NCBI RefSeq assembly: GCF_030407495.1
Contig: NZ_JASDDG010000027.1
Location: 1 to 64,000 of the forward strand
Direction: 5' to 3'
Origin: Arthrobacter sp. APC 3897
Lineage (GTDB): Bacteria > Actinomycetota > Actinomycetes > Actinomycetales > Micrococcaceae
Length of the DNA: 64,000 bases
The position numbers and the translations under genes are program-made. Below, in pieces: positions 46,695 to 54,736 of this stretch. Position 1 is the first letter of the stretch. Each line of letters opens with the position of its first letter. The notes below the pieces were generated by a model. It did no database searches and had not been told where the DNA came from. It saw only the letters and a list, made by a program, of their open reading frames with translations.

Positions 46695-47210
46695 TCAGGA
46701 CCCGACGGCCTCGATGATCTTCTCGTCGCCTTCGTTGACAGCCTTTACCACGGCGTCGTAATCACCCTTGTCGACAGCCTTGCTGATCTTCTTGGTGGCC
46801 TTGCCGACGGCCTTGTCGATGCGGTCCAAATAATGGTCCTCCACAACGGCCACGAGCGCCGAGGAGCCCGGCGGCAGCCATTCGTCCGCTTCGACGCCAA
46901 TCTTCTTCTCCTCGTGCCGCTTTGCAATGGCACCCGCTCCGGCGCCGATCGCAGCGCCGATCACTCCGGACAGCAGCAGCGGCGGAGCGAACAATCCGAC
47001 CACGAGTCCGGCAACGGCACCGGCGGCTGTACCGCCGCCAATCAGCCGGCCACCGTGCTCTTTCACCTCGATGCGGCCGGAATCATCGCGTGACAGGACA
47101 ACCGCAGCCACCACGCCTTCGTCCATGCCTTTGATCGTCTTGAAGTCGTCCGCGGCCAACCCTGCGTCGGAGTATGAGGACACGAACAAGGTGTAATTGT
47201 GTTCTGACAT
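46695..47210 (-). CDS. DUF1269 family membrane-associated protein
   Basis: 171 residues from ATG 47210 (MSEHNYTLFVSSYSD; GAAGG seven bases upstream). A ferredoxin-like beta region with VVAAVVLSRDDSGRIEVKEHG is followed by a glycine-rich hairpin of two hydrophobic segments (GTAAGAVAGLVVGLF and GVIGAAIGAGAGAIA), then ALVAVVEDHYLDRIDKAVGKA and a charged C-terminus. This family is common in actinobacteria and thought to be stress-related; no specific function is known. Confidence 0.82.
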   Translation of the reverse strand: MSEHNYTLFVSSYSDAGLAADDFKTIKGMDEGVVAAVVLSRDDSGRIEVKEHGGRLIGGGTAAGAVAGLVVGLFAPPLLLSGVIGAAIGAGAGAIAKRHEEKKIGVEADEWLPPGSSALVAVVEDHYLDRIDKAVGKATKKISKAVDKGDYDAVVKAVNEGDEKIIEAVGS

Positions 47211-47391
47211 GTTGAACCTTCCCGTTGGTTGCGGCCTGCGCTGGCGGCCGCCTGTCGCGGGGCACAGCCATCGCCCCACGGGATGAACCTATTCCTGTCC
47301 CGTGCGTACCGGCAGGCTCAACAGCTGCTTGCAGGGGAAGATTGTCCGGCAGGAGGACGGGGGGCTAAGCGTCCGGTATCCTGCCCGTTAG

Positions 47392-47733
47392 CTAGCTGCG
47401 CGAGAACGCGTCCAGTTTGGCCTGGGCTTCAGCCTCATGCCGCACTTTCAGCTCATAATCCATGAACGCGTCAATCATGGCCCGGTACGTGGCCTCCACC
47501 ACTGTGGGGTCACCGTCCTGCGCTTCGGCGGTTGCCCGTACGTGTTCGAGGACTTCCTCGACGCGCCCGGGAGCTTTGACTTCGGCGTCGTTGTCCTTCA
47601 GGGGACCTGCCAGTCGCACGAGCCGCTCCCGGCGCCAAATGAGCGCCACAATTTCTTCATCGATTTCGTCGATGGCGGTTCGGATATCGTCCAGCTGGGA
47701 GGTCATGGATCGTTGAGGATCGGAGCTTTCCAT
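47392..47733 (-). CDS. Chorismate mutase (AroQ type)
   Basis: 113-residue all-helical protein. The AroQ pattern reads LDDIRTAIDEIDEEIVALIWRRERLVRLAGPLK, with the conserved first-helix arginine and the lysine of helix 2, followed by RVEEVLEHVRATAE and YRAMIDAFMDYEL. It converts chorismate to prephenate in phenylalanine/tyrosine synthesis. It begins 4 bp after the MMPL transporter stop on the same strand, which may only reflect compactness. Confidence 0.88.
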   Translation of the reverse strand: MESSDPQRSMTSQLDDIRTAIDEIDEEIVALIWRRERLVRLAGPLKDNDAEVKAPGRVEEVLEHVRATAEAQDGDPTVVEATYRAMIDAFMDYELKVRHEAEAQAKLDAFSRS

Positions 47734-47737
47734 GACT

Positions 47738-50041
47738 TCAGACTAGCGGGCCGCTGCCCCGGCGTCTGAAGGAGCCCAGAGGTCCGGGCCCCGCATGCCC
47801 GGGAAATCCTTCCCGGTGCTGTCCGGCAGCCTGGCGCGAGAGTTTGGAAGGCCACCAGATCCTGCGCCCCAGATCATAGGACAGGGCCGGCACCAGAAGC
47901 GAGCGCACCACCAGCGTGTCGAGCAGGACCCCAAAGGCCACAATGAAGGCCAGCTGCGCCAGGAACAAAACGGGAATCACGCCCAGCGCCGCGAAGGTGG
48001 CTGCCAGGACAATGCCCGCACTGGTAATGACACTGCCGGTGATCATCAGCCCGCGGACCACTCCCTCCCGGGTGCCGTGCAGCAGACTCTCCTCGCGGAC
48101 GCGGGTCATCAGGAAAATGTTGTAGTCAACACCCAGTGCCACCAGGAAGATGAACCCGAACAGCGGGACGGCCGGATCGGCTCCGGGGAAACGGAAGACA
48201 TGGTTGAACATCAGCGCCGAGACACCCATGGTCGCTCCGAAAGACAGCAGCACGGTCAGGATCAGCAGGAACGGGGCCAGCAGCGACCGCAGCAGCAGCA
48301 TCAGCAGGAACAGGATGACCACCAGCACCACCGGAATGATCAGGTTCCGGTCATGGGCCGCCGCCGCGTTGGTGTCGATGGTGGTGGCTGTGACTCCGCC
48401 GATCAGGACATCCCCGATCCCGGATACTTTCTCCCTCATGGCAGTTACTGCCTGTTCGGCGGCGTCGGACTCCGCAGCATCCTTCAGTGTGGCCTCCAGC
48501 AGGACTTTGCCGTCCACAACCCGCGGCGCACCCGAGGTTCCCGGCACCGGAGAGGCCTGCACGCCGTCGGCCGTCACCGGCAGCGTGCCGGCAGGTGTTC
48601 CGGTGGCATTCACGGCCAGGGCATCCACCTCCGGAACAGAGAGCACCTCCCGGGCAACGGCATTCAGTTCCCCGTCAGGGGCCACAATCAGCACCGGGCT
48701 GCCCGAGCCGGAGGGAAAGTGCTCACCCAGGATCTGCTGCCCTTCTTTGGTTGCTGTCTGCCCCAGCACAAAATCACTCTGCGGTACCCCGGAGGCCCGC
48801 AGCTGCAGCAGCCCTGCCGCCGCAATCAGGAGCACCAGGGAGGGAATCACCCAGGTACGGCGCGGATGGCTCTTGACGGTCCGGGCCACGCGCGGCCAGA
48901 ACCCTTTGGGAGAGTTCCCGTCCCGGTCCGGATGCTCAGAACCAAACTTTGGCCGGCGCGGCCAAAAGGCCGCCCTGCCGGTCAGCATCAGCAGTGCCGG
49001 CAGCAGTGTCATGGCTGCCAGGAACGCAAAGCCAATACCGATGGCCGCCACCGGGCCCAGGGCCTTATTGGAGTTCAGGTCGCTGAGCAGCAGGCAGAGC
49101 AGTCCGGCCGTCACCGTAGCAGCTGACGCCAGCACAGGCTCGAAGGTTCCCTTCAGTGCCGCCTTCGTGGCCTCCCACCGCCCCTCATAATCGCGAAGGG
49201 ATTCCCGGTACCGGGAGACATAGAGCAGGGAATAATCCGTTGCCGCCCCGATGCCCAGGATAAAGAGGATTCCCTGCACCTGGCCGTTCAGCGTCAGCGT
49301 TCCTGCTTTGGCGAGATAGAACACCACGAGGATGGCTGCCGACAGGGCAAAGATGGAGGTGAGCAGGACCAGGAACGGCAGCAGCGGTGAACGGTACACC
49401 ACTACCAGGATGACCAGCACCGCCAGCGCCGCCACCAGCAGCAGCGAGGTGTCAATGCCGCCGAAGGCTTCGGTGATGTCCGCCAGTTGTCCGGCGGGTC
49501 CGGTGACATAGCCGTTCAGGCCCGGCGGAATGCCCTCCCGCACCGCGCTGCCGAGGTCCTCGACGGTCGCCGACGCGCTGTCATTGTCCTGCACCGGAAC
49601 AAAGATTTCCGCGGCCTTGCCGTCAGTGGAGAACTGCGGCGGGGACACCCCGCCGGCCACGCCCCCAACCTTCGCAAGCTCGGACGCCCGGGCGGTGACA
49701 AAGGTCCGGTCCGCTTCCGTCAGGCCGCCGTCGTTCACGTAGACGACGACGGCGGGGATCGCGTCGCTGTCCTTGAACTTCTGCTGCAGCTCAGCCACCC
49801 GGGTGGACGCCGAACTGGCCGGCAGATACGAGGTTTGGTTGTTGTCGGCCACTTCGCCGATCTTGCCGAAGTACGGGCCGCCAACGCCTCCCACACCGAA
49901 CCAGACCGCGATCAGAATGACCGGAATGAGGAAGCGGACCCATCCGGTGCGCTGCCGGGTCCGGTTCGCGGAGTCCGGATCACCGTCCGCGTCCGCTGCG
50001 TGGCTGCCGGCCGGGCTGTGTGGTGGAGAATTCCGTCCCAT
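47738..50041 (-). CDS. MMPL/RND-family transporter
   Basis: Large membrane exporter of 767 residues. Two repeats each have a helix, a soluble domain of about 150-200 residues and five helices. The first membrane block contains LFILGIGAATDYSLLYVSRYRESL and the second GFIFLVALGVDYNIFLMTRVREES, both with the conserved Asp-Tyr. The soluble N-terminal domain has SSASTRVAELQQKFKDSDAIPAVVVYVND, typical of MMPL proteins. The start is uncertain: ATG 50041 leaves a normal divergent gap, while ATG 50140 has an AGGGGA ribosome site but leaves only 29 bp to the VOC gene. Substrate unknown (lipid or drug). Confidence 0.92.
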   Translation of the reverse strand: MGRNSPPHSPAGSHAADADGDPDSANRTRQRTGWVRFLIPVILIAVWFGVGGVGGPYFGKIGEVADNNQTSYLPASSASTRVAELQQKFKDSDAIPAVVVYVNDGGLTEADRTFVTARASELAKVGGVAGGVSPPQFSTDGKAAEIFVPVQDNDSASATVEDLGSAVREGIPPGLNGYVTGPAGQLADITEAFGGIDTSLLLVAALAVLVILVVVYRSPLLPFLVLLTSIFALSAAILVVFYLAKAGTLTLNGQVQGILFILGIGAATDYSLLYVSRYRESLRDYEGRWEATKAALKGTFEPVLASAATVTAGLLCLLLSDLNSNKALGPVAAIGIGFAFLAAMTLLPALLMLTGRAAFWPRRPKFGSEHPDRDGNSPKGFWPRVARTVKSHPRRTWVIPSLVLLIAAAGLLQLRASGVPQSDFVLGQTATKEGQQILGEHFPSGSGSPVLIVAPDGELNAVAREVLSVPEVDALAVNATGTPAGTLPVTADGVQASPVPGTSGAPRVVDGKVLLEATLKDAAESDAAEQAVTAMREKVSGIGDVLIGGVTATTIDTNAAAAHDRNLIIPVVLVVILFLLMLLLRSLLAPFLLILTVLLSFGATMGVSALMFNHVFRFPGADPAVPLFGFIFLVALGVDYNIFLMTRVREESLLHGTREGVVRGLMITGSVITSAGIVLAATFAALGVIPVLFLAQLAFIVAFGVLLDTLVVRSLLVPALSYDLGRRIWWPSKLSRQAAGQHREGFPGHAGPGPLGSFRRRGSGPLV

Positions 50042-50169
50042 AACCCCATGACAGCCCCGCACCTCGGCAGCGTCAACGCCTCCGGGGAGCCTGAGCTCTT
50101 CCGCCCGCCGGATCACCGGAAAATACCGGGCGTAAGACATCAACTTTTTTCCCCTGCAGTGGCAAGATC

Positions 50170-50658
50170 ATGAGGGTGAAGCCTTCTTTGTCCGTGATCA
50201 CCGCAGGCGTGCGGGATCTCGAGGTAACCTACGCGTTCTATACGTCCCGGCTTGGCTGGGAGGCTGTCCAGCATGTCCCCGAGGAAGTCATCTTCTACCA
50301 GGTGGGGCCGGGGCTGCTGCTGGCGTTCTTCCGGCGGGACCATCTGGCGGCCGAAGCCGGCCCCATGGGGGACGCAGCCTCCGCTCCGGTCACCCTGGGC
50401 CACAACGTGGGTTCAGCGGCCGAAGTTGACGCCGTCCTTTCCGACGCCGCTGCGGCCGGCGGGCTGATCACCGCTCCGGGAACCCAGATGAGCTGGGGCG
50501 GCTACTCCGGTTACTTCACCGACCCCGACGGCTACCGCTGGGAAGTGTGCCATAACCCGGGCCTGAGCGTCGACGCGGACGGCAAGGTAACCCTCAAGGT
50601 CATCGAGTCCAATGACACCGGCCAGGGGCAGGCTGCCCTCTCCGGTCTGACCGGCTAG
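50170..50658 (+). CDS. VOC (glyoxalase/bleomycin-resistance fold) protein
   Basis: 162-residue protein with two beta-alpha-beta-beta-beta units: LSVITAGVRDLEVTYAFYTSRLGWEA at the start and GYSGYFTDPDGYRWEVCHNPG near the end, the usual VOC closing motif with its metal-binding glutamate. The substrate is unknown. Its stop overlaps that of the convergent SRAP gene by 3-4 nt, leaving no room for a terminator. Confidence 0.88.
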   Translation: MRVKPSLSVITAGVRDLEVTYAFYTSRLGWEAVQHVPEEVIFYQVGPGLLLAFFRRDHLAAEAGPMGDAASAPVTLGHNVGSAAEVDAVLSDAAAAGGLITAPGTQMSWGGYSGYFTDPDGYRWEVCHNPGLSVDADGKVTLKVIESNDTGQGQAALSGLTG

Positions 50659-51452
50659 AACAGGGCCGGCTCCGCCGCTCCGGGAGCGGGGGCAGCCAGC
50701 AGCTCCGGCCCGTCGTTGCGCACGCTTCCCACCGCCGGTCCCACTTCCCGCAGTGTCCAGCGTGCAGCTTCGCCGTGCGCCTCCGCGACGACCCGTTGAA
50801 CCAGTGCCCCCGCATCCCGGGCAGCCGGATCCAGCCACGCGGCCATGGACTGCCGGGACAGCGGAACCGGAATACGGTCGTGCAGCTCCCCCAGCGCTGC
50901 GAGAAAATCGGGTTGCCCGCCGCTGCGGACTTCCGCCGGATCCGGAGCTGCGGCAGTGAGAATGGACGTCGAAAGCAGCCAGCTGCCCGGCTCCCCGGGC
51001 GCTTTCGCCGGATCGCGCCACCATTCGTAGAGACCGGCAAAAAAGGTCAGCGCCCCGTCCGCACGCTGCACATAGTGGGGGCGCTTGGCCTTCCCGGGCC
51101 CGGCTTTCCACTCGTAATAGCCCTGCACCGGCACCGCGCAGCGGCGCGAGAGCACGGCATCTCGGAAGGTCGGCTTCTCCAGCACCGTTTCGCTCCGCGC
51201 ATTGAAGGCACGGGCACCTGCCGAAACATCCTTCGCCCAGCCCGGCACCAGTCCCCACCTCGCCACGTGCACCTGGCGCACCAGGCGGCGTTCCTGCTGC
51301 GGCCCGCCAACATACCGTTCCAGCACCACCGGCACGTCCGACGTCGGCGCCACGTTCCAGGACGAGCGCAGCTCCAGGTACGCATCGGCCTCCGCCTCAG
51401 CCTCCGCGACCAGGTCCGCCGTCGTCTTCGCCATTACGTAACGTCCGCACAT
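50655..51452 (-). CDS. SRAP-domain protein (YedK/HMCES family)
   Basis: 265-residue protein that forms a covalent crosslink with abasic sites in single-stranded DNA at replication forks. The start MCGRYVM is decisive: Cys2 becomes the catalytic N-terminal residue after methionine removal. SSWNVAPTSDVPVV, RWGLVPGWAKD, FNARSETV and RRCAVPVQGYYEWK (catalytic glutamate) complete the family pattern. An ATG at 51602 upstream in frame would bury Cys2 and is rejected. An 8-bp tandem repeat lies 20-56 bp upstream of the start. Confidence 0.93.
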   Translation of the reverse strand: MCGRYVMAKTTADLVAEAEAEADAYLELRSSWNVAPTSDVPVVLERYVGGPQQERRLVRQVHVARWGLVPGWAKDVSAGARAFNARSETVLEKPTFRDAVLSRRCAVPVQGYYEWKAGPGKAKRPHYVQRADGALTFFAGLYEWWRDPAKAPGEPGSWLLSTSILTAAAPDPAEVRSGGQPDFLAALGELHDRIPVPLSRQSMAAWLDPAARDAGALVQRVVAEAHGEAARWTLREVGPAVGSVRNDGPELLAAPAPGAAEPALF

Positions 51453-51471
51453 GCCTCCAGTCTGCCAGTCC

Positions 51472-51508
51472 GCCCGGCTGCCCGGCTGCCCGGCTGCCCG
51501 GCTGCCCG
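51472..51508. repeat. 8-bp tandem repeat upstream of the SRAP gene
   Basis: GCCCGGCT is repeated four times in perfect head-to-tail order (51472-51503), followed by a partial fifth unit. It lies in the 128-bp gap between the divergent SRAP and mycoredoxin genes, in the probable SRAP promoter or leader. Confidence 0.85.
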
Positions 51509-51580
51509 CGGGAATTGAACCGGTGTCCCCGAGGTTGTACGGTGCAGTCCCCCTGTTCCCGTGCATAGAAGGAGCCTTCC

Positions 51581-51853
51581 ATGGCCGCCACAGCAGAAGC
51601 ATTCACCCCCGACGCCGGTTCCATCACCATGTTCTCCACCTCCTGGTGCGGTTACTGCCGCCGGCTGAAGTCCCAGCTGGACGCAGCGGGCATCGGCTAC
51701 AACGAAGTGAACATCGAGAACGTGGACGGCACCGCCGAACTCGTGGCCGAAATCAACGGCGGCAACCAGACCGTGCCCACCGTGATCTTCCCGGACGGCT
51801 CCTCGGCCACCAACCCCTCCGCAGCAGAGGTCAAGGCCCGCCTGGGCCTCTAA
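51581..51853 (+). CDS. mrx1: Mycoredoxin (glutaredoxin-like)
   Basis: 90-residue thioredoxin-fold reductase that removes mycothiol from proteins. The redox motif CGYC is at residues 23-26 (MFSTSWCGYCRRLK), with the cis-proline in TVPTVIFPDG and a C-terminal NPSAAEV. AGAAGGAG precedes the ATG at good spacing. It lies 258 bp upstream of the mycothiol-dependent formaldehyde dehydrogenase; the gap carries a palindromic repeat. Confidence 0.9.
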   Translation: MAATAEAFTPDAGSITMFSTSWCGYCRRLKSQLDAAGIGYNEVNIENVDGTAELVAEINGGNQTVPTVIFPDGSSATNPSAAEVKARLGL

Positions 51854-51884
51854 CCCGGCACTGCCGCCCGCCCCTTTCCCTCGG

Positions 51885-51935
51885 TTGTGCAGATAACGGC
51901 CCCAAAAGCAGCTCTTAGGCCCGTTATCTGTACAA
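51885..51935. repeat. Palindromic intergenic element, copy 2
   Basis: TTGTGCAGATAACGG (51885-51899) pairs with CCGTTATCTGTACAA (51921-51935) with one mismatch across a 21-nt spacer. The core GTGCAGATAACGG is also found in the element at 29691. It lies between mycoredoxin and the mycothiol dehydrogenase and could also act as a terminator for mrx1. Confidence 0.75.
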
Positions 51936-52111
51936 CGGAAGCGGTAACCCCGTGAACCACCTGTCGGCGTCCCTCCTTCCGCATGCCGGTTCTTCTTCAC
52001 TGATTCATTCACTTACGTCAACTTCGCGCACATCCGTCCCGCTTCATAGGATGGAAGGCGGAGCGCCGGACATCGGCGTCCGCCCGGACACCCCCGAGAG
52101 GCAGCACACTC

Positions 52112-53197
52112 ATGGTTCATAAGGTTCAGGCCGTAGTCGTCAAGGAAAAGAACGCCCCCGTTTCGCTGGAGACCATACTGGTTCCGGATCCCGGCCCCGG
52201 AGAAGCCCTGGTGGACATCCTTACCTGCGGCGTCTGCCATACCGACCTGCACTACAAGCAGGGCGCCATCAATGACGATTACCCGTTCCTGCTCGGGCAC
52301 GAGGCCACCGGCGTGGTTTCCGCCGTCGGCCCCGATGTCACCGAGGTTGCCCCCGGTGACCGCGTAGTCCTGAACTGGCGTGCCGTCTGCGGTGAATGCC
52401 GGGCGTGCCGCAAGGGCGAGCCGCAGTACTGCTTCAACACGCACAACGCCACCCAGAAGATGACTCTGGAGGACGGCACGGAGCTGACCGCGGCCCTGGG
52501 CATCGGCGCCTTCGCGGAGAAGACCCTCGTGGCCGCCGGACAGTGCACCAAGGTGGACGACGACGTCGACGCCGCCGCGGTGGGCCTGCTCGGCTGCGGC
52601 GTCATGGCCGGCATCGGTGCCGCCATCAACACCGGCGAGGTCCGGCGCGGCGAGTCCGTAGCCGTGATCGGCTGCGGCGGCGTGGGCATTGCCGCTGTTG
52701 CCGGAGCGCAGCTGGCCGGAGCCACCACCATCATTGCCGTGGACATCGATGCCAAGAAGCTGGAACTGGCGAAGGCCCAGGGCGCAACCCACGTCATCAA
52801 TTCCAAGGAAGAAGACCCGGTCGAGGCCATCCGCGCCCTCACCGAAGGCAACGGCGCAGACGTGGTGATTGACGCCGTCGGCCGCCCTGAAACCTACAAG
52901 CAGGCCTTCTACGCACGTGACCTTGCCGGCCGCGTGGTCCTGGTTGGTGTGCCCAACCCGGAGATGAAGATCGAGCTGCCCCTGGCCGATGTCTTTGGCC
53001 GCGGCGGATCGCTGAAGTCCTCCTGGTACGGAGACTGCCTGCCGTCGCGCGATTTCCCGATGCTGGTGGAGCAGTACAAGCTTGGCCGCCTGGACCTGGA
53101 CGCTTTTGTGTCCGAGCGCATCGGCCTGAACGACATCGAGGAAGCCTTCACCAAGATGCATGACGGCAAGGTCCTGCGTTCGGTGGTGGTCCTCTAG
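52112..53197 (+). CDS. S-(hydroxymethyl)mycothiol dehydrogenase
   Basis: Zinc- and NAD-dependent medium-chain dehydrogenase, 361 residues, oxidising the formaldehyde-mycothiol adduct. Catalytic zinc ligands lie in [30 protein letters not shown], the structural zinc in [15 protein letters not shown], and the NAD-binding glycines in [17 protein letters not shown] followed by the acidic VDID. Length and motifs match the actinobacterial mycothiol class. The MBL-fold gene starts one base after its stop, so the pair is an operon. Confidence 0.93.
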   Translation: MVHKVQAVVVKEKNAPVSLETILVPDPGPGEALVDILTCGVCHTDLHYKQGAINDDYPFLLGHEATGVVSAVGPDVTEVAPGDRVVLNWRAVCGECRACRKGEPQYCFNTHNATQKMTLEDGTELTAALGIGAFAEKTLVAAGQCTKVDDDVDAAAVGLLGCGVMAGIGAAINTGEVRRGESVAVIGCGGVGIAAVAGAQLAGATTIIAVDIDAKKLELAKAQGATHVINSKEEDPVEAIRALTEGNGADVVIDAVGRPETYKQAFYARDLAGRVVLVGVPNPEMKIELPLADVFGRGGSLKSSWYGDCLPSRDFPMLVEQYKLGRLDLDAFVSERIGLNDIEEAFTKMHDGKVLRSVVVL

Positions 53198-53845
53198 ATG
53201 GGCGCGAACATCGACAAGGTCGTCACCTCCGGCACATTTTCGCTGGACGGCGGCACCTGGGACGTGGATAACAACGTGTGGATCGTCGGTGACGACGCGC
53301 AGGTGATCATCATCGACCCCGCGCACGACGTCGACGCCGTGGCTGCCGCTGTCGGCGACCGTGAGGTCCAGGGGATCCTGCTCACACACGGACACGATGA
53401 CCACATCCGCGCCGTGGGCGAGGCCCGGGACCGCTTCAGCGCCCCTGTGTTCATGCACCCCGCGGACCGGATGCTCTGGGACGCGGTGTTCCCTGACGAG
53501 GGACCCGACGACGACATCGAGGACGGCGACATCTTCGAGGTGGCCGGCATTACCCTGCAGGCCCTGCACACTCCGGGGCACTCCCCCGGTTCCGTGTGCT
53601 TCCTGCTGGCAGCCGACGCACCCGGCGACGGCTCACCTGTGGTGTTCAGCGGTGACACGCTGTTCAGCGGCGGACCCGGCGCCACGGGACGCTCATACAG
53701 CGATTTCCCCACCATCATCAAGTCCATCCGTGAGCAGCTCCTGACCCTGCCGTCGGAGACCCGGGTGCTGACCGGGCACGGTGATTCCACCACGATCGGT
53801 GCCGAGGCGCCGCATCTGGAGGAATGGATCGCCCGCGGCCATTAA
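53198..53845 (+). CDS. MBL-fold metallohydrolase, partner of the mycothiol dehydrogenase
   Basis: 215-residue hydrolase with the metal motif THGHDDH (ligands at residues 64, 66, 68 and 69), HTPGHSPGSVCF, FSGDTLF and the late histidine in LTGHGDSTT. Its strict coupling with the dehydrogenase (no spacer) is the arrangement seen for the mycothiol formaldehyde pathway. Hydrolysis of S-formylmycothiol to formate and mycothiol is therefore the likely role, by inference. A hairpin with GGGGGCTG/CAGCCCCC arms follows at about 53855-53896. Confidence 0.88.
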   Translation: MGANIDKVVTSGTFSLDGGTWDVDNNVWIVGDDAQVIIIDPAHDVDAVAAAVGDREVQGILLTHGHDDHIRAVGEARDRFSAPVFMHPADRMLWDAVFPDEGPDDDIEDGDIFEVAGITLQALHTPGHSPGSVCFLLAADAPGDGSPVVFSGDTLFSGGPGATGRSYSDFPTIIKSIREQLLTLPSETRVLTGHGDSTTIGAEAPHLEEWIARGH

Positions 53846-54522
53846 TCCGCTGCCCCGGGGGCTGGTGTTATCCTTCCGAGGAGCATCAGCCCCCGAATTC
53901 CGTCCCGGCCCGGGCGCTGCCGGCGTTTCATGGGGCCGCTCTTAGGAGTCGAGCCGTTATCGAACAGCAAATAAAAACCCCCAGCGGCCGGTTGATCCTG
54001 CGTCGGCCTGTTCCCGGCGACCTGGATGGGTTGTTCCGAATGTATTCGGATCCCCGCCTCATTGAATGCGACCCAACACTCGCCCACAGCTCCATTGCCC
54101 ATACCCAAGCGGTCCTTGAACGCAGGATTTCGGAGTGGCAGCAGCACGGGCACGGACTCTGGGTGCTGGAGAGCTCCGAATGCGGTTCCGCCGGCGAGCT
54201 GGTGGGAATCGGAGGATGCCGGCTTCTGGCAGACACCGCGTGGAATCTGTCCTTTAGCCTGCGCCCCCGGAGCTGGGGGTGCGGCTACGCCAGGGAAGTT
54301 GCGGCGGCAGGTATCGAATATGCCGGGGCGTCCCGCCCCGGGTTGCCCGTCACCGCCGTCGTCGCGAAGCACAACACCCGTTCCCGGCGCGCCGTCGAAA
54401 GAGCGGGGCTTCGGAAAGAGTGGGAGGGACCGGATAACCATGACCCTGATCCCGCTTCGGTGATGTTGCTCTACGCCGACCGGACGTTGTCCGATGCTCA
54501 GGTTTTGGCGCTGACCCGCTGA
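53824..54522 (+). CDS. GNAT-family acetyltransferase with unclear start
   Basis: The acetyltransferase part begins about position 53956 (IEQQIKTPSGRLILRRPV) and contains FSLRPRSWGCGYAREVAAAGIEYA, the acetyl-CoA site region, and VVAKHNTRSRRAVERAGLRKEWEG, typical of RimJ/RimL-like GNAT proteins. The only standard in-frame start is ATG 53824, inside the MBL gene, which would add 44 unrelated residues. A good ribosome site AGGAG (53944-53948) lies seven bases before a GTT codon at 53956, where a GTG would be expected. The gene may have lost its start codon or use a non-standard one. Confidence 0.65.
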   Translation: MDRPRPLIRCPGGWCYPSEEHQPPNSVPARALPAFHGAALRSRAVIEQQIKTPSGRLILRRPVPGDLDGLFRMYSDPRLIECDPTLAHSSIAHTQAVLERRISEWQQHGHGLWVLESSECGSAGELVGIGGCRLLADTAWNLSFSLRPRSWGCGYAREVAAAGIEYAGASRPGLPVTAVVAKHNTRSRRAVERAGLRKEWEGPDNHDPDPASVMLLYADRTLSDAQVLALTR

Positions 54523-54736
54523 CCGCCCCGGTTGTGGGCAGCCGGGGGCGTTGAACAGCTCGGCAATTATGTAACCGCCTGCCTAAAGCGCAGCGAAGCG
54601 GAGCGGCTGATTTCTCCCACAATTTCCGTCCGGCGGACTCTGTGGATGGTATTCCTCTGCCAACCTCGACGATTTTGGTACCCGAATTCCACTCCAAGTA
54701 GTTGTGCTGGGACAGCAAAGGGACTCAAATAGTGCC

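Noticed and set aside
51500-51560. tRNA or tmRNA 3'-end-like sequence on the minus strand (GGTTCAATTCCCGC)
   Set aside because: The T-loop-like bases are present but the T-stem does not pair, no acceptor stem or anticodon arm can be folded around it, and it runs into the 8-bp tandem repeat.
52013-53581. 522-codon minus-strand frame opposite the mycothiol dehydrogenase
   Set aside because: Shadow of two well-supported genes; no recognisable domains.
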